Positions 1-9,420 of a stretch of 64,000 bases of DNA are shown piece after piece; position 1 is the stretch's first letter; every line of letters begins with the position of its first letter. The DNA lies in the NCBI RefSeq assembly GCF_039544305.1, contig NZ_BAABLK010000002.1, positions 28,712 through 92,711 of the forward strand, written 5' to 3'. The DNA comes from Paeniglutamicibacter antarcticus_C (GTDB lineage Bacteria > Actinomycetota > Actinomycetes > Actinomycetales > Micrococcaceae). Made by a program: the position numbers and the translations under genes. The notes beneath the pieces are model-generated. The model had not been told where the DNA came from. It saw nothing but the letters and a program-made list of their open reading frames with translations, and ran no database searches.

Positions 1-2
1 TT

Positions 3-821
3 GCCACTGACAAGACCATGGGAGCGCTTGTGCGCAACACCGATGCGGTGCTGGGGCTTGTTGAATGGCATGTCCAGGCAGTCCAGAGCTCATATCTTCG
101 GGAAGAGGAACTCCTCAATCGTTATAGTGCCCAACGGCGCCAACGGACGCTTGCGAAGATCTTCACGGACCCTCTCCCGGATCGGAATGAACTGATTTCG
201 ATCGCCTTGGACCTGGGAGTGGGCATCGACGCCGTCTTCGACGTTTCCTTGCAACTCGGACCACACGAAATGGACTGCCGGGTTTGCGAATCGCACGAAA
301 GCCCTGTCTACGTCCACGAGCTCATCGGTGGCACGTGCCACTTTTCCCCTTGTGCCACCGGGTCATTCGACAACCTTCCTCCGCACATGCATATCGCCTG
401 CATCCCCTCGGTTGCCGGGTTGGCGAAGCTTCCGGACGCAGTGCAGGCCGGACTGGCCATCGTTGAAGCCAGGGCTTCCCGCCGGCCATCGGCCGTGGCC
501 ATCGATTCGGCATGGCCGGCGGTCGCATGGAAAAACCTCGTCCAGAGCATCCCTGCGGAACTGCTGCCTATCGATCTGGATGGCATCGCCGGTGTTCCCC
601 GGCATGACCGCCAGCGGCTGGTTGAAACCGTGTCAACCTATTCGCACACCGGCTCCATCAAGGAAACCGCCGAGGCTCATTTCTGCCACCGAAACACGGT
701 GGTCAAGCGACTCGCACGTTTCGAGCAGCTGACCGGCGCCAACCTGGGGATCCCCATTCAAGCGGCATTGGCGATCCTCGCGATCACCTCAATCAACGAT
801 GATTTGGCGGACCCATGCTAG
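3..821 (+). CDS. PucR-family transcriptional regulator (5' partial)
   Basis: The frame is already open at the window edge (residues ATDKT precede the first ATG at 18), so the start lies outside and about 270 C-terminal residues are seen. The last 65 residues have the PucR/CdaR helix-turn-helix pattern: a serial 'VETVSTYSHTGSIKETAE' segment, then 'HRNTVVKRLARFEQLTG'. The upstream part (a Cys-containing 'MDCRVC' stretch and an Ala-rich region) is not recognised. PucR-type proteins usually activate purine, amino-acid or polyamine catabolism genes. The stop overlaps the start of the following LysR gene by 7 bp, so the two regulators are probably co-transcribed and may both control the adjacent aminotransferase/dehydrogenase pair. 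The family call is firm, the regulon is inferred. Confidence 0.75.
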   Translation, partial: ATDKTMGALVRNTDAVLGLVEWHVQAVQSSYLREEELLNRYSAQRRQRTLAKIFTDPLPDRNELISIALDLGVGIDAVFDVSLQLGPHEMDCRVCESHESPVYVHELIGGTCHFSPCATGSFDNLPPHMHIACIPSVAGLAKLPDAVQAGLAIVEARASRRPSAVAIDSAWPAVAWKNLVQSIPAELLPIDLDGIAGVPRHDRQRLVETVSTYSHTGSIKETAEAHFCHRNTVVKRLARFEQLTGANLGIPIQAALAILAITSINDDLADPC

Positions 822-1711
822 ATATCCACCGGCTCACCCTGCTGCGCGAGGTCAAGCTCCATGGCAGCATGAGCGCCGCAGCCCGAAACCTCTCCTACAG
901 CCATTCGGCTGTCTCCCAGCAACTGGCCGTGCTGGAGAAGGAAGCTGGTGTGAAGCTACTGGAAAGAGTCGGCCGGAACGTGAAACTTACCTCCGCCGGC
1001 GAGGAATTGGTGCGCAACACCGAAACGATCCTTGCTGCCTTGGAGCGGGCCGAGTCCGACCTGGCGACTTCACACGAACGCGTGCAAGGGGTGGTGACAA
1101 TTGCCGCGTTTGCCACCATCAGCCGCACGGTGCTCCCCTCCGTTCTGCAAGCCCTGGCTCTCGAGCACCCCGACCTGGAAGTGCGGATCCATCGCTATGA
1201 GCCCGAGGACGCGGTTCTTCGGTTGGTGTCCCGCCGCGTTGACGCCGTCATCACCGATTCTTTTCCCGGCACCGCGGAACAGGCTGTCGGGGACCTGCAC
1301 ACCACGGTGTTGGGCCACGATTCGGTGCGGGGCTATCTGCCCCACGGACGGGACTTCAACTCCTTTGATGATGCGCGCCAGGTTCGGTGGGTCATGGAGC
1401 CGGCGGAATCCGCAGCTACCCAATGGGCAATGAGGGTCTGCCGCGAACGTGGCATCGAACCGGTTGTCGCGCACGTTTCCTCCGACCTGCTTTTTCACTT
1501 GCGCCTGGTGGAGCACGGATTGGCGGCCGCTTTCCTGCCGGACATGGTCTTGAGGGAAACTGACAGTGGAATCCGGCCAAGCCCGTGGCTGCCTGTTGAC
1601 CAGCAGCGCATCATCCAGTTTCTGGTGCGCAGCGGCACCGAGGAGGACCGGGCCTTGCTCGCGGTGCGCAAAGCCGTGACCCGTGCCCTAGCCGACAGAC
1701 TGGTCTTGTAA
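815..1711 (+). CDS. LysR-family transcriptional regulator
   Basis: 298 aa, normal LysR length. The N-terminal winged helix is clear ('SMSAAARNLSYSHSAVSQQLAVLEKE', residues about 18-43), followed by the linker helix and a periplasmic-binding-protein-like effector domain that starts near 'VQGVVTIAAFATI'. It is a paralogue of the LysR protein at 4825-5745: both start MLD.. and share the block beginning LERAE and the 'AAFLP' block near the C terminus. It overlaps the PucR gene upstream and ends 139 bp before the aminotransferase gene on the same strand. A perfect 7-3-7 palindrome sits on its stop codon. Likely an activator of the downstream pair responding to a pathway intermediate. The effector is unknown. 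Confidence 0.88.
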   Translation: MLDIHRLTLLREVKLHGSMSAAARNLSYSHSAVSQQLAVLEKEAGVKLLERVGRNVKLTSAGEELVRNTETILAALERAESDLATSHERVQGVVTIAAFATISRTVLPSVLQALALEHPDLEVRIHRYEPEDAVLRLVSRRVDAVITDSFPGTAEQAVGDLHTTVLGHDSVRGYLPHGRDFNSFDDARQVRWVMEPAESAATQWAMRVCRERGIEPVVAHVSSDLLFHLRLVEHGLAAAFLPDMVLRETDSGIRPSPWLPVDQQRIIQFLVRSGTEEDRALLAVRKAVTRALADRLVL

Positions 1712-1723
1712 GTATCACTTACA
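1707..1723. promoter_or_regulatory. Candidate LysR operator palindrome
   Basis: TGTAAGT-ATC-ACTTACA, a perfect 7-bp inverted repeat with a 3-bp spacer, overlaps the stop codon of the LysR gene and lies about 130 bp upstream of the aminotransferase start. It contains spaced T...A positions as in LysR boxes. Function is inferred from position and symmetry only. Confidence 0.4.
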
Positions 1724-1850
1724 GGTAACTGTCAAGATCTTTCGCTTATCTTTACGCATGATGCTGGCTAGATTGGTAGTGGGTGCACCTGTCGCTTAGC
1801 GCACGGCGCATGCCGGATAGCACATAACAGCTTGAGAGGAACGATTCGCG

Positions 1851-3152
1851 ATGACCGTCAACGAAATGGCCGCCTCGGCCCATGCCGCCAACACCCTGAT
1901 CGATGCACCGGCCTTGTGGCCCGCCCAGGGGCACACTCCCACGGTGGTCGGCCGACAACTGGTTATTGACCGCGGCGAAGGTTCCTACGTCTATACCGAC
2001 GACGGACGACGCCTCTTCGACGGGACCGCCGGACTGTGGCATGCCAATATCGGCCACGGCAACCCGGAGCTGGCACAGGTCGCCCACGAACAGATGCTCA
2101 AGCTCGAGACCTATCACACCTTTGCGCGCTTCACGAACGACAAGGCAGTGGTCCTGGGAGAGCTCCTGGCAGGGATCTCGCCTATCGAACGCTCCAAGGT
2201 CATCCTGAATTCCGGTGGCTCCGACGCCATCGACGTTGCTTGCAAGCTTGCGCGCCGGCACTGGCAGCGTGAAGGCCGGACCACCAAGAAAATCATTCTC
2301 AGCCGCGAGTTCGCCTACCATGGCTTGCACGCCTACGGGACGAGCATCGCCGGGCTGGAATTCAACCGTGAAGGCTACGGCACCGAGTCGCTCGTCCCGG
2401 AAACCGCACGGATCTCATTCAACGACGCAGCGCAGGTGGAAGCACTGATCGCACAGGTCGGTGCTAAGAACATCGCAGCACTGGTGACCGAGCCGGTGCA
2501 AGGCACCGGCGGAGTCAACCCGCCGGAGCCCGGCTACTTCGAAGCGATCCAGCGGCTATGCCGCCAGCACGAGATCCTGCTCATCGTCGATGAAGTGATC
2601 ACCGGCTTTGGCCGCCTGGGCACCATGTTCGCCTCCGAACGGTATGGCCTCGAGCCGGACATGGTCACCTTCGCCAAGGGGGTCACCTCGGGCTACGCTC
2701 CCCTGGGTGGCGTACTTGTTAGCCCACGTATCTGGGAACCGTTCTACGTGGATTCCGCTGATACCCCGATCTTCCGGCACGGTGCGACCTATGCCGGCCA
2801 CGCCACGGCTTCCGCGGTGGCGATTCGCCACCTGGAAATCCTCGAGCGTGAGAACCTTGTTCCGCGCGTCAGCGAACTCGAGGCCGTGCTTCGCACAGCA
2901 CTGACCGGCCTGGCACAACGCCAGGGTGCGGTGACAGAGGTCAGGGTTGCGGGCCTGCTGGGCGGGGTTTCACTGGCCGGGCACCTCAACGCCGTCCAGA
3001 TCTGCGACGACCTCATTGAGCTGGGTTTCATCAGTCGCCCACTGCGCGGCAACACCCTCCAGATCAGCCCGCCGTTCATCATCAGCGACGAGGAACTCAC
3101 GGGGTATGTCGCAGCGATTGAGCATGCCATTGTGGAGCGTGAGAATCGATGA
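1851..3152 (+). CDS. Class III omega-aminotransferase
   Basis: 433 aa, PLP fold type I, class III. Seen: 'DGTAGLWHANIGHGNPE' near residue 58, the cofactor Asp in 'LLIVDEVITGFGRLG' (about 245-259) and the Schiff-base Lys in 'MVTFAKGVTSGYAPLGG' (about 271-287). Such enzymes move the amino group of an omega-amino acid or diamine to pyruvate or 2-oxoglutarate, giving a semialdehyde. A GAGAGGA ribosome site lies just before the ATG at 1851. The next gene, a semialdehyde-type dehydrogenase, overlaps it by 4 bp (ATGA), so translation is coupled and the product aldehyde is presumably oxidised by it. The substrate (4-aminobutyrate, beta-alanine, a polyamine product) cannot be set from the sequence. 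Confidence 0.88.
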   Translation: MTVNEMAASAHAANTLIDAPALWPAQGHTPTVVGRQLVIDRGEGSYVYTDDGRRLFDGTAGLWHANIGHGNPELAQVAHEQMLKLETYHTFARFTNDKAVVLGELLAGISPIERSKVILNSGGSDAIDVACKLARRHWQREGRTTKKIILSREFAYHGLHAYGTSIAGLEFNREGYGTESLVPETARISFNDAAQVEALIAQVGAKNIAALVTEPVQGTGGVNPPEPGYFEAIQRLCRQHEILLIVDEVITGFGRLGTMFASERYGLEPDMVTFAKGVTSGYAPLGGVLVSPRIWEPFYVDSADTPIFRHGATYAGHATASAVAIRHLEILERENLVPRVSELEAVLRTALTGLAQRQGAVTEVRVAGLLGGVSLAGHLNAVQICDDLIELGFISRPLRGNTLQISPPFIISDEELTGYVAAIEHAIVERENR

Positions 3153-4636
3153 GCCAGATGACCGAGGCGACGCGCACCCTTATTGCCCCCGATGCCGCGA
3201 CCATGGCCATCGCCGATGCCGCGATCGAATCGATCGGCCTTCATGACGAAGGAATCGCGGTGGCTGACCCCGCGACCGGTGAGACCATTGGGCACGTCCC
3301 AAACCGCAGCGTGCAGACAGCGCTGGAATTCGTGGGCAGGGCAGAGACGGCTGGCCAGGCTTGGGCAAAAACCAGCGCCCGTGGACGCGCTGACGTACTC
3401 CATGCTTGGCACGAACTGCTGATCCGCCATCGCGAACAAATCGCGCACCTGATTTCGCGTGAAATGGGCAAGACCCTGGCCGAGGCGGCCGGTGAGGTCA
3501 AATACGGATCGGACTTCGTGCGGTGGTACGCCGAGGAAGCGGTTCGGCCGGCCGGGGACTACCGAGAGGCTCCGGACGGAGGGGCCAGCATCCTGACGCG
3601 AAGGGCGCCGGTGGGCCTTGCCGTTCTGATCACCCCGTGGAACTTTCCTCTGGCCATGGCCACCCGAAAGATCGCTCCCGCACTGGCCGCCGGTTGCCCG
3701 GTGGTCGTCAAGCCTGCGACACTAACTCCGCTGACCACCTATTACGCGGTGAAACTTGCCGTGGAGGCGGGGGTTCCCGAAGGTCTCATCCAGGTCGTCA
3801 CGACCGCGGATTCGGCGGCATTCAGCGGTGCGGTTCTGCGGGACCCGAGGGTCCGCAAGGTCTCGTTCACCGGATCGACACCCGTCGGTCGGCAGCTTCT
3901 GGAACTGGCATCCAAGAACGTGCTGCGCAGCTCCATGGAGCTCGGCGGAAACGCCCCGCTCATTGTCTTTGACGACGCGGACATGGAGCGGGCGCTGGAG
4001 GGCACCTTGGCAGCCAAACTGCGTAATGGCGGCCAGTCCTGCATCGGCGCCAACCGCATCTACGTACAGGATGGCATCGCCGACGAATTTGGTGCGGAGT
4101 TGGCCAGGCGCTTCGCCCAGGTGCCAGTTGGTGCCGGGCTTGGCGCAGGTAGCGTGCTCGGTCCGCTCATCGATGATCGCGCGGTGAGGCAGATGGAGTC
4201 CTTGACACGGAACGCGGTGGACATGGGCGCCGAGCTGCTGACCGGGGGATATAGCTACGACGGGCCTGGCCATTTCTTTGCCCCCACGGTGCTTGATCGC
4301 GTCGTGGCAAACGCCGATGTCGTGCGGGAAGAGATATTCGGTCCCATCGCCGCCATCCAGCGCTTCAGCACGGAAGACGAGGCGGTCAGCCAGGCCAATG
4401 ACACGGAGTTCGGTCTGGCCGGCTACGTCTTCTCCGAGAACCTGGACCGCGCACTGAATGTCGCGGACCGCTTGGAAACCGGAATTGTGGGAATCAACCA
4501 AGGCGTTCCGTCGAATGCGGCGGCGCCCTTTGGGGGAGTCAAGCAATCCGGACTAGGCCGCGAAGGCGGTGCCGAGGGTATCGAGGAATACCAGAGCATC
4601 CGCTTCTACAATATTGCCCGCCGCGCAACGAGCTAG
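3149..4636 (+). CDS. gabD: NAD(P)-dependent succinate-semialdehyde-type dehydrogenase
   Basis: 495 aa ALDH-superfamily enzyme. Visible: the cofactor motif 'PWNFPLAMATRKIAPALAAG', 'SFTGSTPVGRQL', the general base Glu in 'MELGGNAP' (about 269), the catalytic Cys in 'GGQSCIGANR' (about 303) and the C-terminal 'PFGGVKQSGLGREGG'. The 'FDDADMERALEG...LRNGGQSC' block and C terminus are closest to succinate-semialdehyde dehydrogenases (GabD), which yield succinate. It overlaps the upstream aminotransferase by 4 bp and ends at a strong hairpin. Together they make a two-step amine-to-acid module. The family is sure; the exact semialdehyde is inferred. Confidence 0.85.
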   Translation: MSQMTEATRTLIAPDAATMAIADAAIESIGLHDEGIAVADPATGETIGHVPNRSVQTALEFVGRAETAGQAWAKTSARGRADVLHAWHELLIRHREQIAHLISREMGKTLAEAAGEVKYGSDFVRWYAEEAVRPAGDYREAPDGGASILTRRAPVGLAVLITPWNFPLAMATRKIAPALAAGCPVVVKPATLTPLTTYYAVKLAVEAGVPEGLIQVVTTADSAAFSGAVLRDPRVRKVSFTGSTPVGRQLLELASKNVLRSSMELGGNAPLIVFDDADMERALEGTLAAKLRNGGQSCIGANRIYVQDGIADEFGAELARRFAQVPVGAGLGAGSVLGPLIDDRAVRQMESLTRNAVDMGAELLTGGYSYDGPGHFFAPTVLDRVVANADVVREEIFGPIAAIQRFSTEDEAVSQANDTEFGLAGYVFSENLDRALNVADRLETGIVGINQGVPSNAAAPFGGVKQSGLGREGGAEGIEEYQSIRFYNIARRATS

Positions 4637-4663
4637 AGAGATGCGCACGGCCCGGGGTGCCCG

Positions 4664-4706
4664 GGAGAGTCCGGAACGCTGTGGTGGACAGGGTTCCGGA
4701 CTCTCC
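4664..4706. terminator. Bidirectional hairpin between convergent genes
   Basis: Perfect 14-bp stem (GGAGAGTCCGGAAC and its complement) with a 15-nt loop, between the dehydrogenase gene and the convergent LysR gene. There is no T-run, so it acts as a weak intrinsic terminator or an mRNA-stabilising end. Confidence 0.6.
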
Positions 4707-4824
4707 GGGGCTTCGAGCCGGTTTTTGCACCAAAGCCTTGGCCGGCTGCTCGGGCTTGTGGCAGCACGACGCCGTCGAGTCCGAGGGCGCCAAAATCCGG
4801 GACGAAGTCTTCCAGGGGCCCGGT

Positions 4825-5745
4825 CTAAGGTGAAAGGTGGGTCGGCTGCTTGGCCGTGACCTCGCCCAGGAGCTTGAGGAAGCCGGCAAACTCCGGCCGC
4901 AACTGGGCGCCGCGCCGGCAAACCGCATAGACATCCCGGTACATTTCGTCTTCCACACCTTGCGGCAACGAGGTCCAATGGGACATCGGCAGGGAAGGCA
5001 CTCTGGGGCTTTCCAGCAGCATCTGCGGCAGGAACGCGGCCGCAACGCCGGCCAGGACCAGCTCTTGGTGGACTTGTGGGTCGGGGGATTCGAAGAGGAC
5101 CGCCGGCTCGAAGCCGAATTCACGGCAGATGCGCGTAGCCCATTGAGCGGAGTCACTTCCGGCCGGCTCGAATGCCCAGTGAAGCCCTGCAAGTGCCTGA
5201 AGGCTTGGAACCGGATGCGGAGTGTAGACATCGATCTGGTCACGCATCAGGTGGGTGCGCACGATCCCGGGGTCAGCTCGCCGCGGGCTGTGCGAATACT
5301 CGTCGATCACGGCTATATCGACGCGTTTGGATGCGACCATGTCCAAGGCTGTTTCCGGTTCGAGCTGCATGAATTCAACCACAACGTCGGGGTGGGTTTG
5401 CTCCATTAGGCGAAGCACCTCGGGGAGATACCGCCGTGCGAACGTACTGAAGCCGGCGAAGCGCACCACACCCTGGATCCGGCTGCGCCTAGATTCAAGC
5501 TCGGTTTCGGCGCGCTCCAAGACGGCTACGACTTCCTCGACCCGAAGCACCAGTTGCTCCGCAGCGGGAGTAAGCCGGATATTACGTCCGACTTGTTCCA
5601 ACAGGACGACTCCGACTTCCGACTCAAGCTTGGTGAGCTGCTGGGACACAGCGGATGGGCTGATACCCAAAACACGGGCAGTTGCGTCAATGCTTCCACG
5701 TAGTTCCAGTTCGCGCAGAAGTGCCAGGCGCTTGACGTCGAGCAC
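4825..5745 (-). CDS. LysR-family transcriptional regulator
   Basis: 306 aa. N-terminal helix-turn-helix 'SIDATARVLGISPSAVSQQLTKLESE' (about 18-43), linker helix and effector domain from 'IQGVVRFAGFST'. It is a paralogue of the LysR protein at 815-1711, with a shared N terminus and similar C-terminal 'AAFLP' core. It is convergent with the aminotransferase/dehydrogenase pair and lies downstream of, and in the same direction as, the minus-strand SDR/transporter operon. It may regulate either unit. A 167-bp gap to the SDR gene leaves room for its own promoter. Confidence 0.87.
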   Translation of the reverse strand: MLDVKRLALLRELELRGSIDATARVLGISPSAVSQQLTKLESEVGVVLLEQVGRNIRLTPAAEQLVLRVEEVVAVLERAETELESRRSRIQGVVRFAGFSTFARRYLPEVLRLMEQTHPDVVVEFMQLEPETALDMVASKRVDIAVIDEYSHSPRRADPGIVRTHLMRDQIDVYTPHPVPSLQALAGLHWAFEPAGSDSAQWATRICREFGFEPAVLFESPDPQVHQELVLAGVAAAFLPQMLLESPRVPSLPMSHWTSLPQGVEDEMYRDVYAVCRRGAQLRPEFAGFLKLLGEVTAKQPTHLSP

Positions 5746-5912
5746 GATACCTCCCAGTTCCCTGAGGGGTGATGCCCAGGCCCATCAGTTTAACTTACGA
5801 GTCAAGGCGTGTTCAAACACTGCCGAGGTGCGTCGCCGTGGCTCGGCAGGCTCGTCGGTGCTACCACCATGCAATGGCGGCGCGATGATGTGCGCCGAGC
5901 CTGAGCCCGAAA

Positions 5913-6668
5913 CTATGTTGCGAGGTAGCCACCGTCGACGGGCAGCGAAACACCCGTTACGTAGGTATTGGTCTCGCTGGCGAAATAGGCCACAGCCTCG
6001 GCCACGTCTTCGGGCCGGGCCACCCTGCCCAGCGGGATGGCTGCCGAGACGCCCCTCTCGGTGGCCGCCGGATCCTCCTGCGAGGCCAGCCATTCCTCAA
6101 ACAACGGGGTGCGCGTCATCCCCGGAGCCACGGCGTTGACCCGAATGTTATGGGGAGCCAGCTCGACCGCAGCGGCCTTGGTCAGTGCAAGGATCGCGCC
6201 CTTGCTTGCGCTGTAGATCCCCATGGAGGGTACGCCGATGCTCGCCAACCGCGAGGTGACGTTGATGATGGCGCCTCCGGAGTCCTGTTCGCGCATGACC
6301 CGTCCGGCTGCCTGGAGGCAGCGGATCGTGGCGATCGTGTTGGTCTCGAATGTTTCACGGATCTCCTCCGCAGGGACATCAAGCATCGGACCGGTGTGGT
6401 CGATGGCCGCGTTGTTCACCAAGACATCGAGCCGGCCTGCCACTTCCAGTGTTGCGTCCACCAATTCCTGGGGACCGTCCGGGGCGGTGAGGTCCGCCTG
6501 CACGAAATGCGAGCTCTCGCCAAGCTCGTTGGCCATGCGCTGGCCGCGTTCGGCCGAACGTCCCGTGAGTATGACGAACATTCCGTCATTGACCAAACGG
6601 CGGGCTACTTCCGAGCCGATTCCAGAGGTTGCGCCGGTGACCAGTGCCACGCGTTGCTGAGTCTTCAT
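5913..6668 (-). CDS. SDR-family NAD(P)-dependent oxidoreductase
   Basis: Classical short-chain dehydrogenase, 251 aa from the ATG at 6668, chosen because AAGGAGAA lies 7 nt upstream (a longer frame to 6704 lacks a ribosome site). Seen: Rossmann 'VTGATSGIGSEVARRL' near the N terminus, 'LVNNAAIDHTG' (NNAG-like), the catalytic Ser ('INVTSRLAS'), and the Tyr/Lys pair in 'MGIYSASKGAILAL'. 'PGMTRTPLF' follows. It is the last gene of the minus-strand unit that starts at 10652, 38 bp after the transporter gene. It probably oxidises or reduces a hydroxy/keto intermediate of that pathway. The substrate is unknown. Confidence 0.88.
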   Translation of the reverse strand: MKTQQRVALVTGATSGIGSEVARRLVNDGMFVILTGRSAERGQRMANELGESSHFVQADLTAPDGPQELVDATLEVAGRLDVLVNNAAIDHTGPMLDVPAEEIRETFETNTIATIRCLQAAGRVMREQDSGGAIINVTSRLASIGVPSMGIYSASKGAILALTKAAAVELAPHNIRVNAVAPGMTRTPLFEEWLASQEDPAATERGVSAAIPLGRVARPEDVAEAVAYFASETNTYVTGVSLPVDGGYLAT

Positions 6669-6706
6669 GTGCAAGTTCTCCTTCAAGTTCCTTGTATCCA
6701 GCATGT

Positions 6707-8125
6707 CTATCCCTTGTTCACAGAACCAACCAGGACTTGGCCTTTTTCAGCCCGAACCTTGTCGTCGCTGCCAGGGATCACGTTGCCACGTAGCGACCGC
6801 CCCGAGGTTTCGTTGAATGTCAGCACGGCAACCAGCCCCACCACGCCGGCGGCCATCAGGTACCAGCCTGGAACCAACGCGTTGCCGGTGACTCCGATGA
6901 TCGCTTCGTTCGCCACCGCCGCTGTACCGCCGAAGAGGGCCGTCGATAGGTTGTAGCCGATGGCAAAGCCCGAGTATCGAACCGAAGTCGGGAACAACGC
7001 CGGCAGCGTCGAAGAGATCGTTGACAAGAGCATCACCAGGAAGAAGCCAAGGATGCCGATGCCAGCCAGCTGTCCCCAAATCCCACCCGTTTGTAGCAGG
7101 AGGACTGCCGGGACGGAGAACACCACGAAGCCGGTACTGGCAGTGATCAGCAATGGTTTGCGACCTATCCTGTCACTGAGCGCGCCGAGCGGAACAATCA
7201 CCGCAATCATCAGCAGCTGGATGGCGACCAGGCTGAGGTTCGATTCGGTCGCACCGTGCCCCAGTGTGGCCGTCAGGTAGCTGGGCATGTAGGTGAGCAC
7301 CAGGTAAAAGGCTACGTTGACCAGCACAATGAGGCCAAAGAGTTTGATCAGCTGACCCGGGTACTTTCGCATCAAGGTACGCAGTGCCTGCGGGGCGGTA
7401 TTCACTTCCTTGGATTCCTTTGAGTCCTGGGTGAAGGTCTCGGATTCGGCTAGGTGGCGTCGCATCCACATGGCGATAAAACCAAGGAACAGGGTCAGGA
7501 TGAATGGCAAACGCCACCAGCCTGCCATCATTCCGTCCTCGCCCACCACCAACGTGAGCAATGTGCACAGGATGGCTGCTGCACTGAAACCTGCCAGCGT
7601 ACCGAATTCGAGGAAGGATCCGTAGAAGCCTCGGCGGTTATCCGGGGCGTGCTCGGCCATGAAGACGGCAGCCCCTGCATACTCCCCGCCTGCCGAGAAA
7701 CCCTGCAGCATGCGCAGCAAGACCAACATGATCGGTGCCAGGTAGCCGGCCTGCGCAAAGGTTGGGAGCGCGCCGATGCAAGCGGTGGAGACGCTGATCA
7801 TCACGATCGTGAAGATCAGGATCTTGCGTCGTCCAAAGCGGTCACCGAGCGGTCCCAGGATCATGCCACCCAGTGGACGGATCATGAACGAGATTGCGAA
7901 CGTGGAGAAGGCCAGGATCCGAGGCATGGCCCCGTCGTTTTCACCGAATGTGAAGAATAGTTGGGATATGTAAACGATCAGGTATCCGTAGATTCCATAG
8001 TCGAACCACTCGATGGCATTTCCGATCGCTGAACCGGCAACGGACTTGCGGGCCATTTTTAGCTCCGCCGGCGTGAAGTCGGCCTCGAGCCTCAGCTCTG
8101 GCAATTCTGTGTGTGGGGTGGTCAT
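6707..8125 (-). CDS. MHS-family (MFS) metabolite:proton symporter
   Basis: 472 aa, about 12 membrane helices. The start 'GSAIGNAIEWFDYGIYGYL' and the loop 'GPLGDRFGRRKILI' (GxxxDRxGRR between helices 2 and 3) are characteristic of the metabolite:H+ symporter group that includes ProP, ShiA and citrate/ketoglutarate carriers; the second half repeats it as 'GALSDRIGRKPLLI'. The chosen ATG (8125) follows AAAGGAACAGGCG and overlaps the M20 gene's stop by 4 bp. It imports an organic acid, betaine or N-acyl amino acid, probably the substrate hydrolysed by the adjacent M20 enzyme. The ligand is inferred only from context. Confidence 0.87.
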   Translation of the reverse strand: MTTPHTELPELRLEADFTPAELKMARKSVAGSAIGNAIEWFDYGIYGYLIVYISQLFFTFGENDGAMPRILAFSTFAISFMIRPLGGMILGPLGDRFGRRKILIFTIVMISVSTACIGALPTFAQAGYLAPIMLVLLRMLQGFSAGGEYAGAAVFMAEHAPDNRRGFYGSFLEFGTLAGFSAAAILCTLLTLVVGEDGMMAGWWRLPFILTLFLGFIAMWMRRHLAESETFTQDSKESKEVNTAPQALRTLMRKYPGQLIKLFGLIVLVNVAFYLVLTYMPSYLTATLGHGATESNLSLVAIQLLMIAVIVPLGALSDRIGRKPLLITASTGFVVFSVPAVLLLQTGGIWGQLAGIGILGFFLVMLLSTISSTLPALFPTSVRYSGFAIGYNLSTALFGGTAAVANEAIIGVTGNALVPGWYLMAAGVVGLVAVLTFNETSGRSLRGNVIPGSDDKVRAEKGQVLVGSVNKG

Positions 8126-9420
8126 CGCCTGTTCCTTTGCAGCGTGGTAGTACCGGGTGGATCGATCCGTGGTGCGCAAGCGCTTCGCATGGCGATCAGT
8201 GCGTAGGCACCGGCCGCTGCGTGCAGGTCGTTGATTGAGACGTTCTCGTTGGGTTGGTGGGCTTGGCCGTTAAGATCCCCGGGGCCCAGAACAACGGTGG
8301 GGACGCCGTGGTGCTCGGAAATGAATCCTCCCTCGCATGAGGCGGTCCAAATCCCGGTTCCCCGATCTATTTCCATCTCCTGCAACGCACGGGTTACGAG
8401 AGTGGGGAAAGCGGAATCAGGGTCGGTGAGGAACCCGGGCATCTGCATTGTCACGTGGCCCTCGAAATCGATGCGGCCCGACTCGGCGCGTTGGGAGTCC
8501 TGTGCCGAGGCGCGAACCGCGGTGAGCAGCCGGTCCAGGATCCGCTCGGGTTCTTCCCCCGGCAGGAGTCGTCGGTCCATCGCCAGGTTGCAGGTGTCCG
8601 GGACGATGGAAGTTCCGTGCCCCCCGGAAATCGTGCCGATGTTCCAGGTTGCGGCTCCCAGCACAGGGTGCGGGTCCGACGCCAAGCTGGCGCAGTCCCT
8701 TTCAACGGCCTTGATCACTTCTCCTGCGCCCAGAATGGCGCTGGTGCCGTCCGCTGGCCGGCCGGCGTGCGCGCTGGCGCCGGTGATGGTGATTTCCAGG
8801 TTTGCCGCGCCACGGCAGCCTACGATGGTCACAAGATCGGTGGGCTCGGCCACCACACAGGCCGCATACCGCCGCTGTGGTGCTTGCGCGATGTAGTGTT
8901 CGATGCCCAGGGCGTCGGCTTCCTCGTCCACCGTGCAGATCAGTGTCATGGCGGTCTCGGGTGCTTCTGCATGGACCGCTGCCATGGCCGTGACCACGGC
9001 AGCCAGCCCGCCCTTCATGTCTGTGGATCCCCGGCCGTAGAGCAGGTCACCCTCCTGGCGCGGAACGAAGGGATCATGGTCCCATCCCGGGCCGGCAGGC
9101 ACCACGTCACTGTGGCCCAGGAAGAGGATGCCCGGTGCATCCGGGGTGCCTCCGAGGTGCGCGACCAGGTTGGGCCTGCCGGGGGCAACCTGGGTCAGGT
9201 GCACCTCGGCACCGATGGCCCTGAGCGCTTTTTCCAGTTCCTGGACCGTTGCATGCTCGGTGCCGCCGGGGTTTTCGCTGGCCGCAGCCACGAGCCTTGA
9301 GGCCAGGTCCACCACGTCGGTGCGGCTGATCCGGTTCAGTATGCGCTCTTCACGCGTGGGGTGCTGGTCTCTCGCAACCGTCCGTGTCGGCGACGGGTCC
9401 GAAGAGGTGTGGGTGATCAA
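8122..9420 (-). CDS. M20-family metallo-amidohydrolase (ArgE/DapE type)
   Basis: 432 aa. The di-metal ligand set is visible: 'FLGHSDVVP' (His), 'GRGSTDMKGG' (bridging Asp), 'TVDEEAD' (catalytic and ligand Glu), 'VAEPTD' and the late His in 'QAHQPNE'. The family removes acyl groups from N-acyl amino acids or cleaves dipeptides in the cytoplasm. The TTG start follows GGAGG with 6 nt spacing and overlaps the preceding aminotransferase stop by 4 bp (TTGA). The N-terminal ~30 residues are polar and not conserved. The context (aminotransferase before, transporter after) suggests that an imported amide is hydrolysed and the free amine then transaminated. Confidence 0.87.
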   Translation of the reverse strand: MITHTSSDPSPTRTVARDQHPTREERILNRISRTDVVDLASRLVAAASENPGGTEHATVQELEKALRAIGAEVHLTQVAPGRPNLVAHLGGTPDAPGILFLGHSDVVPAGPGWDHDPFVPRQEGDLLYGRGSTDMKGGLAAVVTAMAAVHAEAPETAMTLICTVDEEADALGIEHYIAQAPQRRYAACVVAEPTDLVTIVGCRGAANLEITITGASAHAGRPADGTSAILGAGEVIKAVERDCASLASDPHPVLGAATWNIGTISGGHGTSIVPDTCNLAMDRRLLPGEEPERILDRLLTAVRASAQDSQRAESGRIDFEGHVTMQMPGFLTDPDSAFPTLVTRALQEMEIDRGTGIWTASCEGGFISEHHGVPTVVLGPGDLNGQAHQPNENVSINDLHAAAGAYALIAMRSACAPRIDPPGTTTLQRNRR

